Below, in pieces: positions 7,261 through 15,521 of a stretch of 46,661 nt of DNA. A program made the translations under genes and the position numbers. The stretch's first letter is position 1; each line of letters begins with the position of its first letter. Location of the stretch: positions 1 through 46,661 of the forward strand of contig CATZDY010000009.1 of assembly GCA_958417755.1 (NCBI GenBank), given 5' to 3'. The DNA is from an uncultured Peptococcaceae bacterium (GTDB lineage Bacteria > Bacillota > Desulfotomaculia > Desulfotomaculales > Desulfocucumaceae). The notes beneath the pieces were generated by a model. It saw only the letters and a program-made list of their open reading frames with translations, was not told the origin of the DNA and did not search any database.

Positions 7261-8913
7261 ATGGTGCGAAGTAGAAAAAAAGGGATTGCTGGTGTTTGGC
7301 AAATCCAAGAATATGGGAAAAAGCCCGTGGGAATATGGGAGCTTATCCTATTGGTGGGATTGACACTGCTGACAGCTGCGATTTGGTATGCATATTATCA
7401 GCAGCATTTTATTGGCCTTTTGCTCAATGATGCCATGGATTATGCTGGCATTGCCCGGAATGTGGCAGAAGGAGAGGGGTTTATCTCCCAATACCTTACG
7501 CCTTTGAGTTTGGTGCACCAGGGGGTGCCCCAGGCGGATATGTGGCGGGCTCCTCTGTGGCCTTTGGTTTTGGCCGGGTTTCAAGGGGTATTTGGGTTTA
7601 TTGATGAAGCCTCTGCCTTTGGCACAGGGTTTTTCTTTATTATCACCACCCCTTTGGTTTTCCTTCTGGCTCGTTGTCTGTTTTCTTCCATAGTGGCTGT
7701 GGCTTCTACATTATTGTATATGGGCAGTCCAGTTTTGTTGGCTTACTCCATTTCTGGTATGACAGAATCCATGTCCGTATTTTTTATGGTATTGTGTTTT
7801 TTGGTGTTATTGTTGCCTAAAACCACAAACCGCTGGGGCGATGTTTTGCTGGGATTGGTGTTGGGGCTTTTTTATCTTACCCGCTATAATGCTTTGGTTT
7901 TTCTGCCTTTTTTGGCTTTGTTCCGGGCTTATCAATGTCCTGGGAAAAGGGCCTTTGCTGTGCTCCGGGTTTTGGCGGGTTTTTTGTTGGCCACATTGCC
8001 TTGGCTGATACGAAATACAATCATCTTTGGCAATCCGTTTTTTTCTTTGCAAAAATATGAAATTGCCATGTTTACCAAAACCTATCCGGATTATTTGATG
8101 TATGGTTTACCGGAAAAGGTGGATGCGCTAGGGTTTGCCTGGCAGCATATTCAGGAAATAGGGGATAAGATAGCCCAGGGTTGGGCTTCCTTTATCTCCA
8201 TGGCCACAACCCAGGAGTTTTGGGGCATTGTTCCCCTTATTGTGCTCTTGTTTTTTCTCCCCGTTGGCTGGCGGCAAAAACAAGTTGTTTGGTGGAAAGT
8301 GCTGGTGATTCTTCTCTTTGGCCTGCAAATGGCTGCTTTGTTGGTGATCCATTTCATTCCGCGCTTATTTTTGATTTTCACCCCTCTTTTGCTTATTGGC
8401 GGCATTGGTTCTTTGGTTACTTTGCTAAGCCAAGGGCTTGCCAGGGGGAGAAAGGGGGCAGGACGACAAAAGGCTTTGCTTGCCTTGGGGACTGGTGTAA
8501 TTCTGGTGGCAGGCATTGTGTCCTATTGGAATTACAGCCAGTATCCCGTTGCAGGGGGGGAGAAAACCATGTGGCCTGAGGAAATTGCTGCCCTGGATAA
8601 GCTAACGGGTGCCGAGGATTTGGTTTTAACCAATGAGGGGCATTTGGTCAGTTGGTACGGCAATCGCTATGCTGTGAAGCTCCCCTATGCCATTGAGATG
8701 ATTCCGCAAATTCAGGCGTTGCACCCTGTGCAGGCTTTGTATCTTTCAGACAGGATTTTATGGCATATGCCTGAAGTGGAAAATGAGTGGAAAAATATTT
8801 ATTATAATCGACCAGAGGAATTATACGGTTTGCATTTGTCCAAAGTATTCTGGGAAAAAGATGTGTGCAAGGGTGTGTTGTATGTAAAGAATAACTCTGT
8901 TGCTGGTGAATGA
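7261..8913 (+). CDS. GT39/ArnT-like membrane glycosyltransferase
   Basis: A large integral membrane protein of about 550 residues with roughly ten to twelve hydrophobic segments. The first loop after the first helix contains LLNDAMDYAGIARNVAEGEGF, which matches the Asp-containing loop of GT-C fold enzymes (PMT/ArnT type). That loop binds the phosphate of a polyprenyl-phosphate sugar. The C-terminal part after the last helix (from about residue 430) is a soluble domain. GTG 7255, ATG 7261 and GTG 7264 are all possible starts; ATG 7261 was chosen, and the ribosome binding site (TTGGGTGA) is weak. It probably transfers a sugar from a lipid carrier to a surface polymer or protein. Acceptor and sugar are unknown. 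Confidence 0.8.
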   Translation: MVRSRKKGIAGVWQIQEYGKKPVGIWELILLVGLTLLTAAIWYAYYQQHFIGLLLNDAMDYAGIARNVAEGEGFISQYLTPLSLVHQGVPQADMWRAPLWPLVLAGFQGVFGFIDEASAFGTGFFFIITTPLVFLLARCLFSSIVAVASTLLYMGSPVLLAYSISGMTESMSVFFMVLCFLVLLLPKTTNRWGDVLLGLVLGLFYLTRYNALVFLPFLALFRAYQCPGKRAFAVLRVLAGFLLATLPWLIRNTIIFGNPFFSLQKYEIAMFTKTYPDYLMYGLPEKVDALGFAWQHIQEIGDKIAQGWASFISMATTQEFWGIVPLIVLLFFLPVGWRQKQVVWWKVLVILLFGLQMAALLVIHFIPRLFLIFTPLLLIGGIGSLVTLLSQGLARGRKGAGRQKALLALGTGVILVAGIVSYWNYSQYPVAGGEKTMWPEEIAALDKLTGAEDLVLTNEGHLVSWYGNRYAVKLPYAIEMIPQIQALHPVQALYLSDRILWHMPEVENEWKNIYYNRPEELYGLHLSKVFWEKDVCKGVLYVKNNSVAGE

Positions 8914-9078
8914 AAGAATAGGGGCAAGACCGTACGGTTTCTGTTGGTTGAATAGGTAGATAAGAAATGGAATACATAGATGATAGGACAATAATACATT
9001 GAGAGTGGTGTAAGGAAATGTTGGTTTAGCAGTATTGTTTTTGGCAAAAAATACCCTTTAAGGCTAGGGGTAGTTTGC

Positions 9079-9948
9079 TCAATAAAGCAACATAATGGAG
9101 ATGGCAATCCATAGCAGGATGTCCACCTGCAGGGGCCTATCCTTTAAGACAATTTCCTCCGGGCTGCCTCCTGCATCTGTGGTATAGACCAAATACAAAT
9201 ACCGGAATAGCCCGTATAGCACAAAAGGAATGGTGGCAATGGCTGTCATGGTTTGCTGGAACTGGAAGGTGGTATACAAGGAATAAGTGACAATGGTTGC
9301 TGCTGTGACAATGGCGATCATTTGATCCAACAAAGGCAAGGTATAGGCATCTAAGGTTTGCCGGTGGGTTTGGGCTTGAAGGCCTAAGAGTTTCAATTCA
9401 TTTCTGCGCTTGCCCAAAGCCATAAAGAGCGCCAAAAAGCCAGTGCAAATGAGCAGCCAGGGGGAAAGGTAGATGGCCAGCACTTCTGTGCCTGCAGCCA
9501 CGCGAATCACAAAGCCAGCGGCAATGGTGAAAACATCCAGAAGAATGCAGTGCTTCAGGTAAAAGGTATACAAAAGCATCAGGATAAAGTACAAAGAAGC
9601 CAATAACCCCAAAGGAAGGGATAAGGCAAAGGCGCTGCCCAAGGACAAAAGGGTTAGGAAAATGGCCAGCAGAATGGTTCCCTTGAGAGAGATTTTTCCG
9701 GCTGCCAAAGGACGGTGCTTTTTTTGGGGATGCTGCTGATCCCTTTCCCGGTCTGCAATATCATTGATCAGGTAAACAGCGCTGCTTAATAAACTGAAGA
9801 TAAAAAAAGTGGCAATAACCAGCAAAAGCATGGGAGCATGAAAAACATTTTTAGAGAAAATGAGTCCTGGAAAAACAAAAAGATTTTTAATCCATTGTTT
9901 GGGACGCATGGCTTGTAGATAATAGAACAAAAAAAACAGCCTTTCCAT
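9079..9948 (-). CDS. UbiA-family prenyltransferase, DPPR-synthase-like
   Basis: An integral membrane enzyme of 289 residues and about eight hydrophobic spans. The first UbiA Asp motif is NDIADRERD at about residues 62-70, followed by HPQKKHRPLAAG. These match decaprenyl-phosphate 5-phosphoribosyltransferases (Rv3806c type) better than quinone UbiA enzymes. The opening 'MRPKQWIKNLFVF' and 'GKRRNEL' are also typical of that subgroup. It would couple phosphoribosyl pyrophosphate to polyprenyl phosphate, giving a lipid-linked pentose for surface glycans. The later enzymes (DprE1/DprE2 type) are not in the window. The start codon lacks a clear Shine-Dalgarno. It converges with the GT39-like gene and diverges from wecG. 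Confidence 0.85.
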   Translation of the reverse strand: MERLFFLFYYLQAMRPKQWIKNLFVFPGLIFSKNVFHAPMLLLVIATFFIFSLLSSAVYLINDIADRERDQQHPQKKHRPLAAGKISLKGTILLAIFLTLLSLGSAFALSLPLGLLASLYFILMLLYTFYLKHCILLDVFTIAAGFVIRVAAGTEVLAIYLSPWLLICTGFLALFMALGKRRNELKLLGLQAQTHRQTLDAYTLPLLDQMIAIVTAATIVTYSLYTTFQFQQTMTAIATIPFVLYGLFRYLYLVYTTDAGGSPEEIVLKDRPLQVDILLWIAISIMLLY

Positions 9949-10137
9949 GAAAAATCTTTGTATTCTTTAGCATTATAGCACAGTTGCGCCGGGTTTCCCA
10001 GCAAGGTTGGTATATTTCTCCTTAAATCAAGAAAAACTGCTTTGCTTCATTAGAAAGCCCGCAGGGCATTGAAAAGAAGAGGGTTTTGAAAAGGTAAATT
10101 TTCGAAATTGCGTGCTTATTTCAAGGAATTGTGGAGT

Positions 10138-10148
10138 GGTGTTATAAT
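10138..10148 (+). promoter_or_regulatory. Extended -10 promoter of the wecG-csaB unit
   Basis: TGTTATAAT: a perfect TATAAT at 10143-10148 preceded by the TG of an extended -10 element. No good -35 is seen at 17 nt. It lies about 37 nt before the TTG start of wecG and would drive wecG, csaB, the unknown anchored protein and perhaps the LCP genes. Confidence 0.55.
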
Positions 10149-10184
10149 ATGTGGTAAAATGTTAAGAGCAATGGAGGTAACCCA

Positions 10185-10910
10185 TTGAAAACAGAGTTAC
10201 TGGGTGTAGAAGTTGATACCTTAACTTTAAAGGAATGCGTGGATACAGTAGGGGAATACATTGCCAATGGTGCTCCCCATTTTGTGGTTACGCTAAATCC
10301 GGAAATCTCCTATCGCGCTTGGGGGGATCCGCAACTGTTGGCTGTGCTTCGCCGGGCCCAATTGGTTACCCCGGACGGGGTAGGCATTGTATGGGCCTGT
10401 AAAGTCAAAGGGGATCCTGTGCCAGAAAGGGTAACTGGCATTGATTTGATGCAAGCTTTGCTGGCCCGGGGGGCGGAAAAAGGCTGGAAAGTTTTTTTAT
10501 TGGGAGCAGCCCCAGGGGTAGCGGCAACAGCAGCCCAAAATATTCTTACACAGTATCCAGGGGTACAAATTGTGGGGGTGCAACACGGCTATTTTCAGGA
10601 GGAAGAAGAAACAAGCATTGTGGAAGCCATCCGCCAGGCTCGCCCGGATTTGTTGTTCGTGGCCTTGGGGGCCCCCCGCCAGGAACAATGGATTGCTGCG
10701 CATCAGGAATGTTTGGGCGTACCAGTGTCCATTGGGGTAGGGGGAAGCTTTGATGTTTTGTCTGGAAAGGTGACCAGAGTGTCTCCATGGTTGCAAAAAA
10801 TGGGTTTGGAATGGTTGGGCAGGGTGCTTTTTCATCCTTCCCGTTGGCAAAGGGCATTTTCCTTGCCGAAATTTGTCTTATTGGTTTTAAAAAACTATAA
10901 ATTACGTTAG
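10185..10910 (+). CDS. tagA: WecG/TagA/CpsF family (GT26) glycosyltransferase
   Basis: A GT26 enzyme of 241 residues, the usual family length. The TTG start at 10185 lies 7 nt after GGAGG. Recognisable motifs are LNPE (about 37-40), TPDGVG (62-67, with Asp64 at the position of the proposed catalytic base of TagA), FLLGAAPG (104-111), ALGAPRQEQW (160-169) and the C-terminal GLEWLGRVLFHPSRW. TagA adds N-acetylmannosamine to GlcNAc-PP-undecaprenol, the second step of linkage-unit synthesis. The first step would be the WecA/TagO-type enzyme at 21234. It is followed 50 nt later by csaB. Whether the sugar added is ManNAc or ManNAcA is not decided by sequence. Confidence 0.93.
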   Translation: MKTELLGVEVDTLTLKECVDTVGEYIANGAPHFVVTLNPEISYRAWGDPQLLAVLRRAQLVTPDGVGIVWACKVKGDPVPERVTGIDLMQALLARGAEKGWKVFLLGAAPGVAATAAQNILTQYPGVQIVGVQHGYFQEEEETSIVEAIRQARPDLLFVALGAPRQEQWIAAHQECLGVPVSIGVGGSFDVLSGKVTRVSPWLQKMGLEWLGRVLFHPSRWQRAFSLPKFVLLVLKNYKLR

Positions 10911-10960
10911 AATAAAAGAGATTTTCTAATGTGAATCTAAAAAGGAAAGGCACTACTTTC

Positions 10961-12085
10961 ATGCCTAAGGTTGTTATTTCCGGTTATTACGGATTTAAAA
11001 ACAACGGCGACGAAGCCATGCTATATTCGATTCTCAAGGTCTTGGAGCAAAAAATTCCGGCCATAGAGCCAGTGGTGCTTTCCAAGCAGCCGAGAGAAAC
11101 CAGTGGTTTTTATGGGGTAAAAGCCATTCCCCGGCACAATCTGCGGCTAATTATCCGGGAATTGCGAAAAGCGGATTTGCTGCTGAGCGGCAGTGGGGGG
11201 CTTTTACAGGATACCACAGGGCCCAATAGTATCTTATATTATCTGGGCATTGTGGCGTTGGCCCGTTGTTTGGGCAAACCAGTGGTTTTTTACGGCCAAG
11301 GTGTAGGGCCGGTGAGAACCCTATTGGGCAAAACCATGATGCGCTTGGTGGCCAATGGGGTGAATCGTATCATTGTCCGGGATGAGGAATCCCAGCGGGA
11401 ATTGAAATCCTTGGGGGTTTGTAAACCACCGGTCCATGTGACAGCGGATCCTGCTTTAGGCCTGGAACCTCTGGATATTGACGCCCGGCTGGGGCTTGAT
11501 ATTCTGGCCAATTTAGGCGTGCAACCAGGAACGCCGTTGATGGGCGTATCTGTTCGCCCTTGGAAGGATTTACATGCCTATAAAGCTGTGATTGCTAAAG
11601 TGTGTGATCAGGCTGTGCAACAGGGATTGCAAGTGATCTTTTTGCCCATGCATTATCCAGGAGATGTAGAAGTGAGTCAAGAAATTGCTGCCAAAATGCA
11701 GAGGCCTTGCATTATGGTGGCAAGGGAATTGAACTTTTTAGAAATGCTTTCTTTGATGAAGCATGTGCGCATCATTATGGGGATGCGGTTACATTTTTTG
11801 ATTTTTGGCGCTTTATTGCATATTCCCATGGTGGGCATTTCCTATGATCCCAAGGTGGACAGGTTTTTAGATTTGGTGCAAATGCCTTCCGGTGGTTTGG
11901 TGGAACACTTGCAATACGAGGATTTGTTGGCCCAGGTAAGTGGTGTTTTGGAGCAGGAAAAAGCATTAAAACAGCAGTTGGCCCAGCAAATGCCTGGTTT
12001 GCGGGAAAAGGCGCTGGAAAGCGCCGGATTGGTGGCCGAGGTATTAAAGGCTTGTAAAAAAATGAGGCATAAGGAACATTCTTAA
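10961..12085 (+). CDS. csaB: Polysaccharide pyruvyl transferase CsaB
   Basis: 374 residues. The frame also offers a GTG at 10931. The ATG at 10961 gives the conserved CsaB start MPKVVISGYYGFKNNGDEAM and follows AAGGAAAGG. Other family segments are SGSGGLLQDTTGP (about 86-98), FYGQGVGP, VRDEESQRELKSLG and the C-terminal GMRLHFLIFGALLHIPMVGI with the conserved Arg-His. CsaB transfers pyruvate from phosphoenolpyruvate to the secondary cell-wall polymer, making the ketal that SLH domains bind. The SLH protein at 36681-37934 is a plausible client. It overlaps neither neighbour and is probably cotranscribed with tagA. Confidence 0.93.
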   Translation: MPKVVISGYYGFKNNGDEAMLYSILKVLEQKIPAIEPVVLSKQPRETSGFYGVKAIPRHNLRLIIRELRKADLLLSGSGGLLQDTTGPNSILYYLGIVALARCLGKPVVFYGQGVGPVRTLLGKTMMRLVANGVNRIIVRDEESQRELKSLGVCKPPVHVTADPALGLEPLDIDARLGLDILANLGVQPGTPLMGVSVRPWKDLHAYKAVIAKVCDQAVQQGLQVIFLPMHYPGDVEVSQEIAAKMQRPCIMVARELNFLEMLSLMKHVRIIMGMRLHFLIFGALLHIPMVGISYDPKVDRFLDLVQMPSGGLVEHLQYEDLLAQVSGVLEQEKALKQQLAQQMPGLREKALESAGLVAEVLKACKKMRHKEHS

Positions 12086-12100
12086 GGAGTGAATCGTCTT

Positions 12101-12592
12101 TTGGGCAAAGGAGAAAATAGCAGGAAATCAAAAAGACCCAGTGTGTGGTTGACCATTTGTTGTTGTTTGGGATTCACGGGGCTCATTTGTTTTGGCGGGT
12201 TATCTTTTGTTTTTGCCGGTTCCGGTGGTTCGGATGATCCTTTGGTCACCAGAAGTTATGTGTTGGAACAGATAGAGAAGGCCATATCCTCTTTGCAAGG
12301 TAACCAAGGCAATAGTGGGACTTATGAGTGGCAAATTATGGAGCTTGCTCCAGGACAACGATTAGAGGGGATGGCAGGAACAGAAATGATTGTCCGGGCA
12401 GGCAGTGCAGTGTTGGTGGATCCTTCGGGCAGTGGGGTGCCAGATATAACGGCTGGCAGCAATGTGCGTTCAGGCGCAACCATATCCTTGAATCATCAAT
12501 TGTTGATTCCCCGGACAGATGGGCGGGGGTTTGTGTGTCAGGGTAATAAAAATGTGATTGTGATGTATCGAGGAGAGGTATCTGTTCATTAA
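12101..12592 (+). CDS. Unknown exported or membrane-anchored protein
   Basis: I do not recognise this gene by name. The frame opens at GTG 12089, but TAAGGAG overlaps that codon, so TTG 12101 (11 nt downstream) is the likelier start. This gives about 163 residues. A basic N-terminus (GENSRKSKRPS) precedes one hydrophobic segment (about residues 15-38) ending in FVFAGSGGSDDP, which is either a signal peptide or an anchor. After it come a helical stretch (VTRSYVLEQIEKAISSLQ) and a compact beta-rich part with many Gly residues (ELAPGQRLEG, AGSNVRSGATISLNHQLLIPRTDGRGF). It sits between csaB and two LCP ligases, so a role in polymer attachment or display is only positional inference. Confidence 0.65.
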   Translation: MGKGENSRKSKRPSVWLTICCCLGFTGLICFGGLSFVFAGSGGSDDPLVTRSYVLEQIEKAISSLQGNQGNSGTYEWQIMELAPGQRLEGMAGTEMIVRAGSAVLVDPSGSGVPDITAGSNVRSGATISLNHQLLIPRTDGRGFVCQGNKNVIVMYRGEVSVH

Positions 12593-12673
12593 GCAATTGA
12601 TTGCTTATCATTTGCTGTGTATACAACCTGAAAGAAATTACCTGCTGCTAGAGTGGTTGGAGGAGATGGGAAA

Positions 12674-13660
12674 GTGGGACGTCGCAGGCCCAGATATCGC
12701 TTGAAAAGCAAAGCAAGATTGGTTTCTATGTTAGTGATTATATTCTTGTTGGTTGGCGGAGGGTATTTATGGGCCTCCGGACGGCTAAATGAAGGCATTC
12801 TGCATTTTTTGGTTTCCCCAGGGGTTGGGGGGACAGCAGAGGAAGATGAACTTTATGAGGGACGGAAATATATCTTGTTATTGGGTCTAGATGCCCGCAA
12901 GGGGGAAGAGATGGCCCGGACGGATACCATGATTTTGGCCTGTGTGGATACGGAAAAAAATCAGTTGGCCTTGTTATCCATTCCCCGGGATACCCGGGTG
13001 AATATTCCCAAGCATGGGATGGATAAAATCAATGGGGCTACTTTGTACGGTGGGCCCTCCTTGGCCATGGAAGTGGTATCGGATTTGTTGGGCGTTCAAG
13101 TGGAAAATTATGTACTTACCAATTATGAAGGATTTAAGGATATCATTGATACATTGGGGGGCGTTACCATTAATGTGGAAAAAAGATTGTATCATTATGA
13201 CCCCCAGGACGGGGGAATGTATACCATTGATTTGAAACCCGGAGAGCAGCGTATGGATGGGGACAAAGCGTTGCAATATGTTCGTTATCGGGATTATGCC
13301 TTAGGTGATGTAGCCCGGACAGAACAACAACAAAAATTTTTAGCAGCATTGTTGGATGAGCTTACCCAAACCGGGACCATTTTAAAATTGCCTAAATTGT
13401 TGCCCAAAATCAATGAAGCCATATCCACCAATCTATCCTTTACAGAATTAATCCAATTGGCCAATACAGCCAAAAAGATGACCGCAGAGGATGCTCATTT
13501 GATTACCCAAACATTGCCAGGTAGTTTTGAGGAGGGTTCCACTGATTGGATTGTGGATAAAGAGCAAGCACAAATGGCAGTCAGGAAGCTATTTGAAGAG
13601 GAACAGAGGTCCCAGGTGGTCCTGGAAGGGAATAAACAGACAAACAATGGAGGGCATTAG
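12674..13660 (+). CDS. LytR-CpsA-Psr (LCP) family ligase, copy 1
   Basis: 328 residues. GGAGGAG lies 8 nt before the GTG at 12674, which is preferred over GTG 12653, where the Shine-Dalgarno would be inside the gene. A basic start (GRRRPRYRLKSKAR), one membrane span (about residues 15-36) and an extracellular LCP domain follow. The domain shows LLGLDARKGE, ARTDTMIL, LSIPRDTRV, KINGATLYGG, GGVTINVEK and LQYVRYRD. The Asp and Arg residues of the pyrophosphate site are present. LCP enzymes move lipid-linked polymers to peptidoglycan. It is followed 79 nt later by a close paralogue with long identical DNA stretches. The C-terminus lacks the long low-complexity tail of the second copy. Confidence 0.93.
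   Translation: MGRRRPRYRLKSKARLVSMLVIIFLLVGGGYLWASGRLNEGILHFLVSPGVGGTAEEDELYEGRKYILLLGLDARKGEEMARTDTMILACVDTEKNQLALLSIPRDTRVNIPKHGMDKINGATLYGGPSLAMEVVSDLLGVQVENYVLTNYEGFKDIIDTLGGVTINVEKRLYHYDPQDGGMYTIDLKPGEQRMDGDKALQYVRYRDYALGDVARTEQQQKFLAALLDELTQTGTILKLPKLLPKINEAISTNLSFTELIQLANTAKKMTAEDAHLITQTLPGSFEEGSTDWIVDKEQAQMAVRKLFEEEQRSQVVLEGNKQTNNGGH
12974..13033 (+). repeat. 60-bp direct repeat, copy 1 (inside LCP gene 1)
   Basis: This 60-nt stretch, coding for LSIPRDTRVNIPKHGMDKIN, is identical at every base to 14043-14102 in the second LCP gene, including third codon positions. Further identical blocks of more than 30 nt occur around 12940 and 13250. The repeats are 1069 bp apart in direct orientation. 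Confidence 0.9.
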
Positions 13661-13739
13661 GAAGAGGCTCTGTTATGAATAAAACTGTTTGCAAGAATGG
13701 GGTCGCAGTACATTTGGTTGCTATGAGGAGAGGTGTAGG

Positions 13740-15164
13740 GTGAAACGAAAAAAGCCGCAACGTAAGCCAAGAAGCATGATAAAACTGGTGATGATTACCC
13801 TGGTGGGCATTGTTTTATTGCTTGGAGGAGGCTGTTGGTGGGCTTATGAACAATTAAACGGTGTATTTGTGGATAGCGGTTTATTGGGCGATGCTTCAGG
13901 TGAAGTAGGGGAAGGGGATGCCTATACAGGGCAAAAATATGTGTTGCTTCTGGGAACAGATGCTCGCAAAGGGGAAACAATGGCCCGGACAGATACCATG
14001 ATTTTGGCCTGTGTGGATACGGAAAAAAATCAATTGGCCTTATTATCCATTCCCCGGGATACCCGGGTGAATATTCCCAAGCATGGGATGGATAAAATCA
14101 ATTGTGCCACTTTGTATGGAGGGCCTGAGCTGGCCACAGAGGTTGTTTCTGATTTATTGGGCATTGAGGTAAATGATTATGTTTTGACCAATTATGATGG
14201 CTTTAAAGATATTATTGATGCGTTGGGCGGGGTTACCATTGATGTGGAACAGCGAATGTACCATTATGACCCTCAAGACGGAGGAATGTATACCATTGAT
14301 TTGCAACCCGGGGTGCAGCGTATGGATGGGGACAAAGCGTTGCAATATGTCCGCTATAGAAGCTATGCTTTGGGGGATATTGCCCGGACTGAATATCAGC
14401 AGAAATTTTTAGCAGCCCTGATGGATGAATTGGCCCAAAAGGGGACTATTCTGAAATTGCCCAAATTATTGCCTAAAATCAGTGGGGCCATTAGCACCAC
14501 TTTATCATTAAAGGAATTGGTGCAGCTGGCCAATACAGCCAGAAAAATGGCAGATGCAGATGCGAATATTGTAAGCCAAACATTGCCGGGCAAATTTTTA
14601 GACTACAATGATGTGAGTTATTGGAGTGTGGATAAGTCCCAAGCGCAAAAGGCAGTGGCAAAGCTATTTGATGGGGAGCAGACCCAGGTGGTATTGGGTT
14701 CAAGCACAGTGAATACTGGTAGCAGTGGGGGGGGTTCTAAGGCTTCGGGAGGTTCCTCGCAGAATACTACACCCACTGGTCAAGGCAGTGACAATGCTTC
14801 TAGTAAAGGAAATGCAGAGGATAATTCCATGCTTCCCGGGGGGATTGTGATGCCTGGTGCTGAGGATGGGCGTACTTCTCCCCAGCATTCCCAGATTGGT
14901 GGGCAAACAGAAAAAAATAATGATACTGAAACATCCAATGGAGAAGCCACTGGACAGCAGTCCAATGGAAATGCTGGCAATGAAGGTACTGGGAATGAAC
15001 AACCCAGCAATGGCAATCAGGCTTTAGAAGGAGAGGTGCCCACTTCTCCAGGGAATGGGCAGCCGCAGACAGTGACTCCTCCCCCAGAGGTTGCCCCGCC
15101 GGTCCAAACAGGAGAACAGCCTGTGGACGGGGGCGGCGGTATTGTTCCAGGGGGGATAAGTTGA
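13740..15164 (+). CDS. LytR-CpsA-Psr (LCP) family ligase, copy 2, with Gly/Ser/Asn-rich tail
   Basis: 474 residues. The GTG start at 13740 follows GAGGAGAGGTG; the frame extends to 13689 but without a ribosome binding site. Order: basic start (KRKKPQRKPRS), membrane span (about 12-36), LCP domain to about residue 320 with LLGTDARKGE, ARTDTMIL, SIPRDTRV and LQYVRYRS, then a tail of about 150 residues. The tail is very rich in Gly, Ser, Asn, Gln, Thr and Pro, with no domain I know; it may cross the wall or be glycosylated. The LCP domain is nearly the same as that of the preceding gene. Tandem duplication followed by divergence of the tail is the simple reading. Confidence 0.93.
   Translation: MKRKKPQRKPRSMIKLVMITLVGIVLLLGGGCWWAYEQLNGVFVDSGLLGDASGEVGEGDAYTGQKYVLLLGTDARKGETMARTDTMILACVDTEKNQLALLSIPRDTRVNIPKHGMDKINCATLYGGPELATEVVSDLLGIEVNDYVLTNYDGFKDIIDALGGVTIDVEQRMYHYDPQDGGMYTIDLQPGVQRMDGDKALQYVRYRSYALGDIARTEYQQKFLAALMDELAQKGTILKLPKLLPKISGAISTTLSLKELVQLANTARKMADADANIVSQTLPGKFLDYNDVSYWSVDKSQAQKAVAKLFDGEQTQVVLGSSTVNTGSSGGGSKASGGSSQNTTPTGQGSDNASSKGNAEDNSMLPGGIVMPGAEDGRTSPQHSQIGGQTEKNNDTETSNGEATGQQSNGNAGNEGTGNEQPSNGNQALEGEVPTSPGNGQPQTVTPPPEVAPPVQTGEQPVDGGGGIVPGGIS
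14043..14102 (+). repeat. 60-bp direct repeat, copy 2 (inside LCP gene 2)
   Basis: Identical to 12974-13033. It encodes the LCP core around the catalytic Arg. See copy 1. Confidence 0.9.
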
Positions 15165-15220
15165 GGCCTTTGGGAATGAATCATTGGTAGCATCAGGTGA
15201 TAAAGCAGGAACTTATGCTA

Positions 15221-15260
15221 AACCCTTAGGTATGTTCAATCTTATACCTAAGGGTTATTT
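15221..15260 (+). terminator. Terminator after the LCP genes
   Basis: A 13-bp perfect stem: AACCCTTAGGTAT (15221-15233) with ATACCTAAGGGTT (15244-15256), followed by a short T-rich tract. It closes the wecG/csaB/LCP unit. The rest of the 15165-15521 gap holds no ORF that I can support; a second, oppositely directed terminator lies at 15456-15495. Confidence 0.75.
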
Positions 15261-15455
15261 GTTGTACAGGGATTAGAAGGGATAGACAATAAACATTTTA
15301 GGAATAGTCTAAAAAATGCCATCAAAACATGGCCAAATCGTAAAGTGGTTTTTAGCATTATCATGTAAACACTATGTAGAAATTGTGGGTTGATTCTAGG
15401 GAGGGATGTTTTGCAAAGAATATGTTTGTCTTACCTGGGAATGGTTCACAATATA

Positions 15456-15495
15456 TAAAAAAAGAATTCTTTGTGGCTGGTAAAGAATTCCTTTT
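15456..15495 (-). terminator. Terminator of the O-antigen-ligase-like gene (bidirectional)
   Basis: AAAAAAAGAATTCTTT pairs with AAAGAATTCCTTTTT (15482-15496) with a single mismatch and T-runs on either strand. It lies 27 nt past the stop codon of the minus-strand gene. Confidence 0.65.
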
Positions 15496-15521
15496 TGTTG
15501 CTTACAGGATGTTTTTTCTTA

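Noticed and set aside
13795..13980. Minus-strand ORFs inside the LCP and SecA genes
   Set aside because: They are antisense shadows of strongly conserved coding regions and lack start signals.
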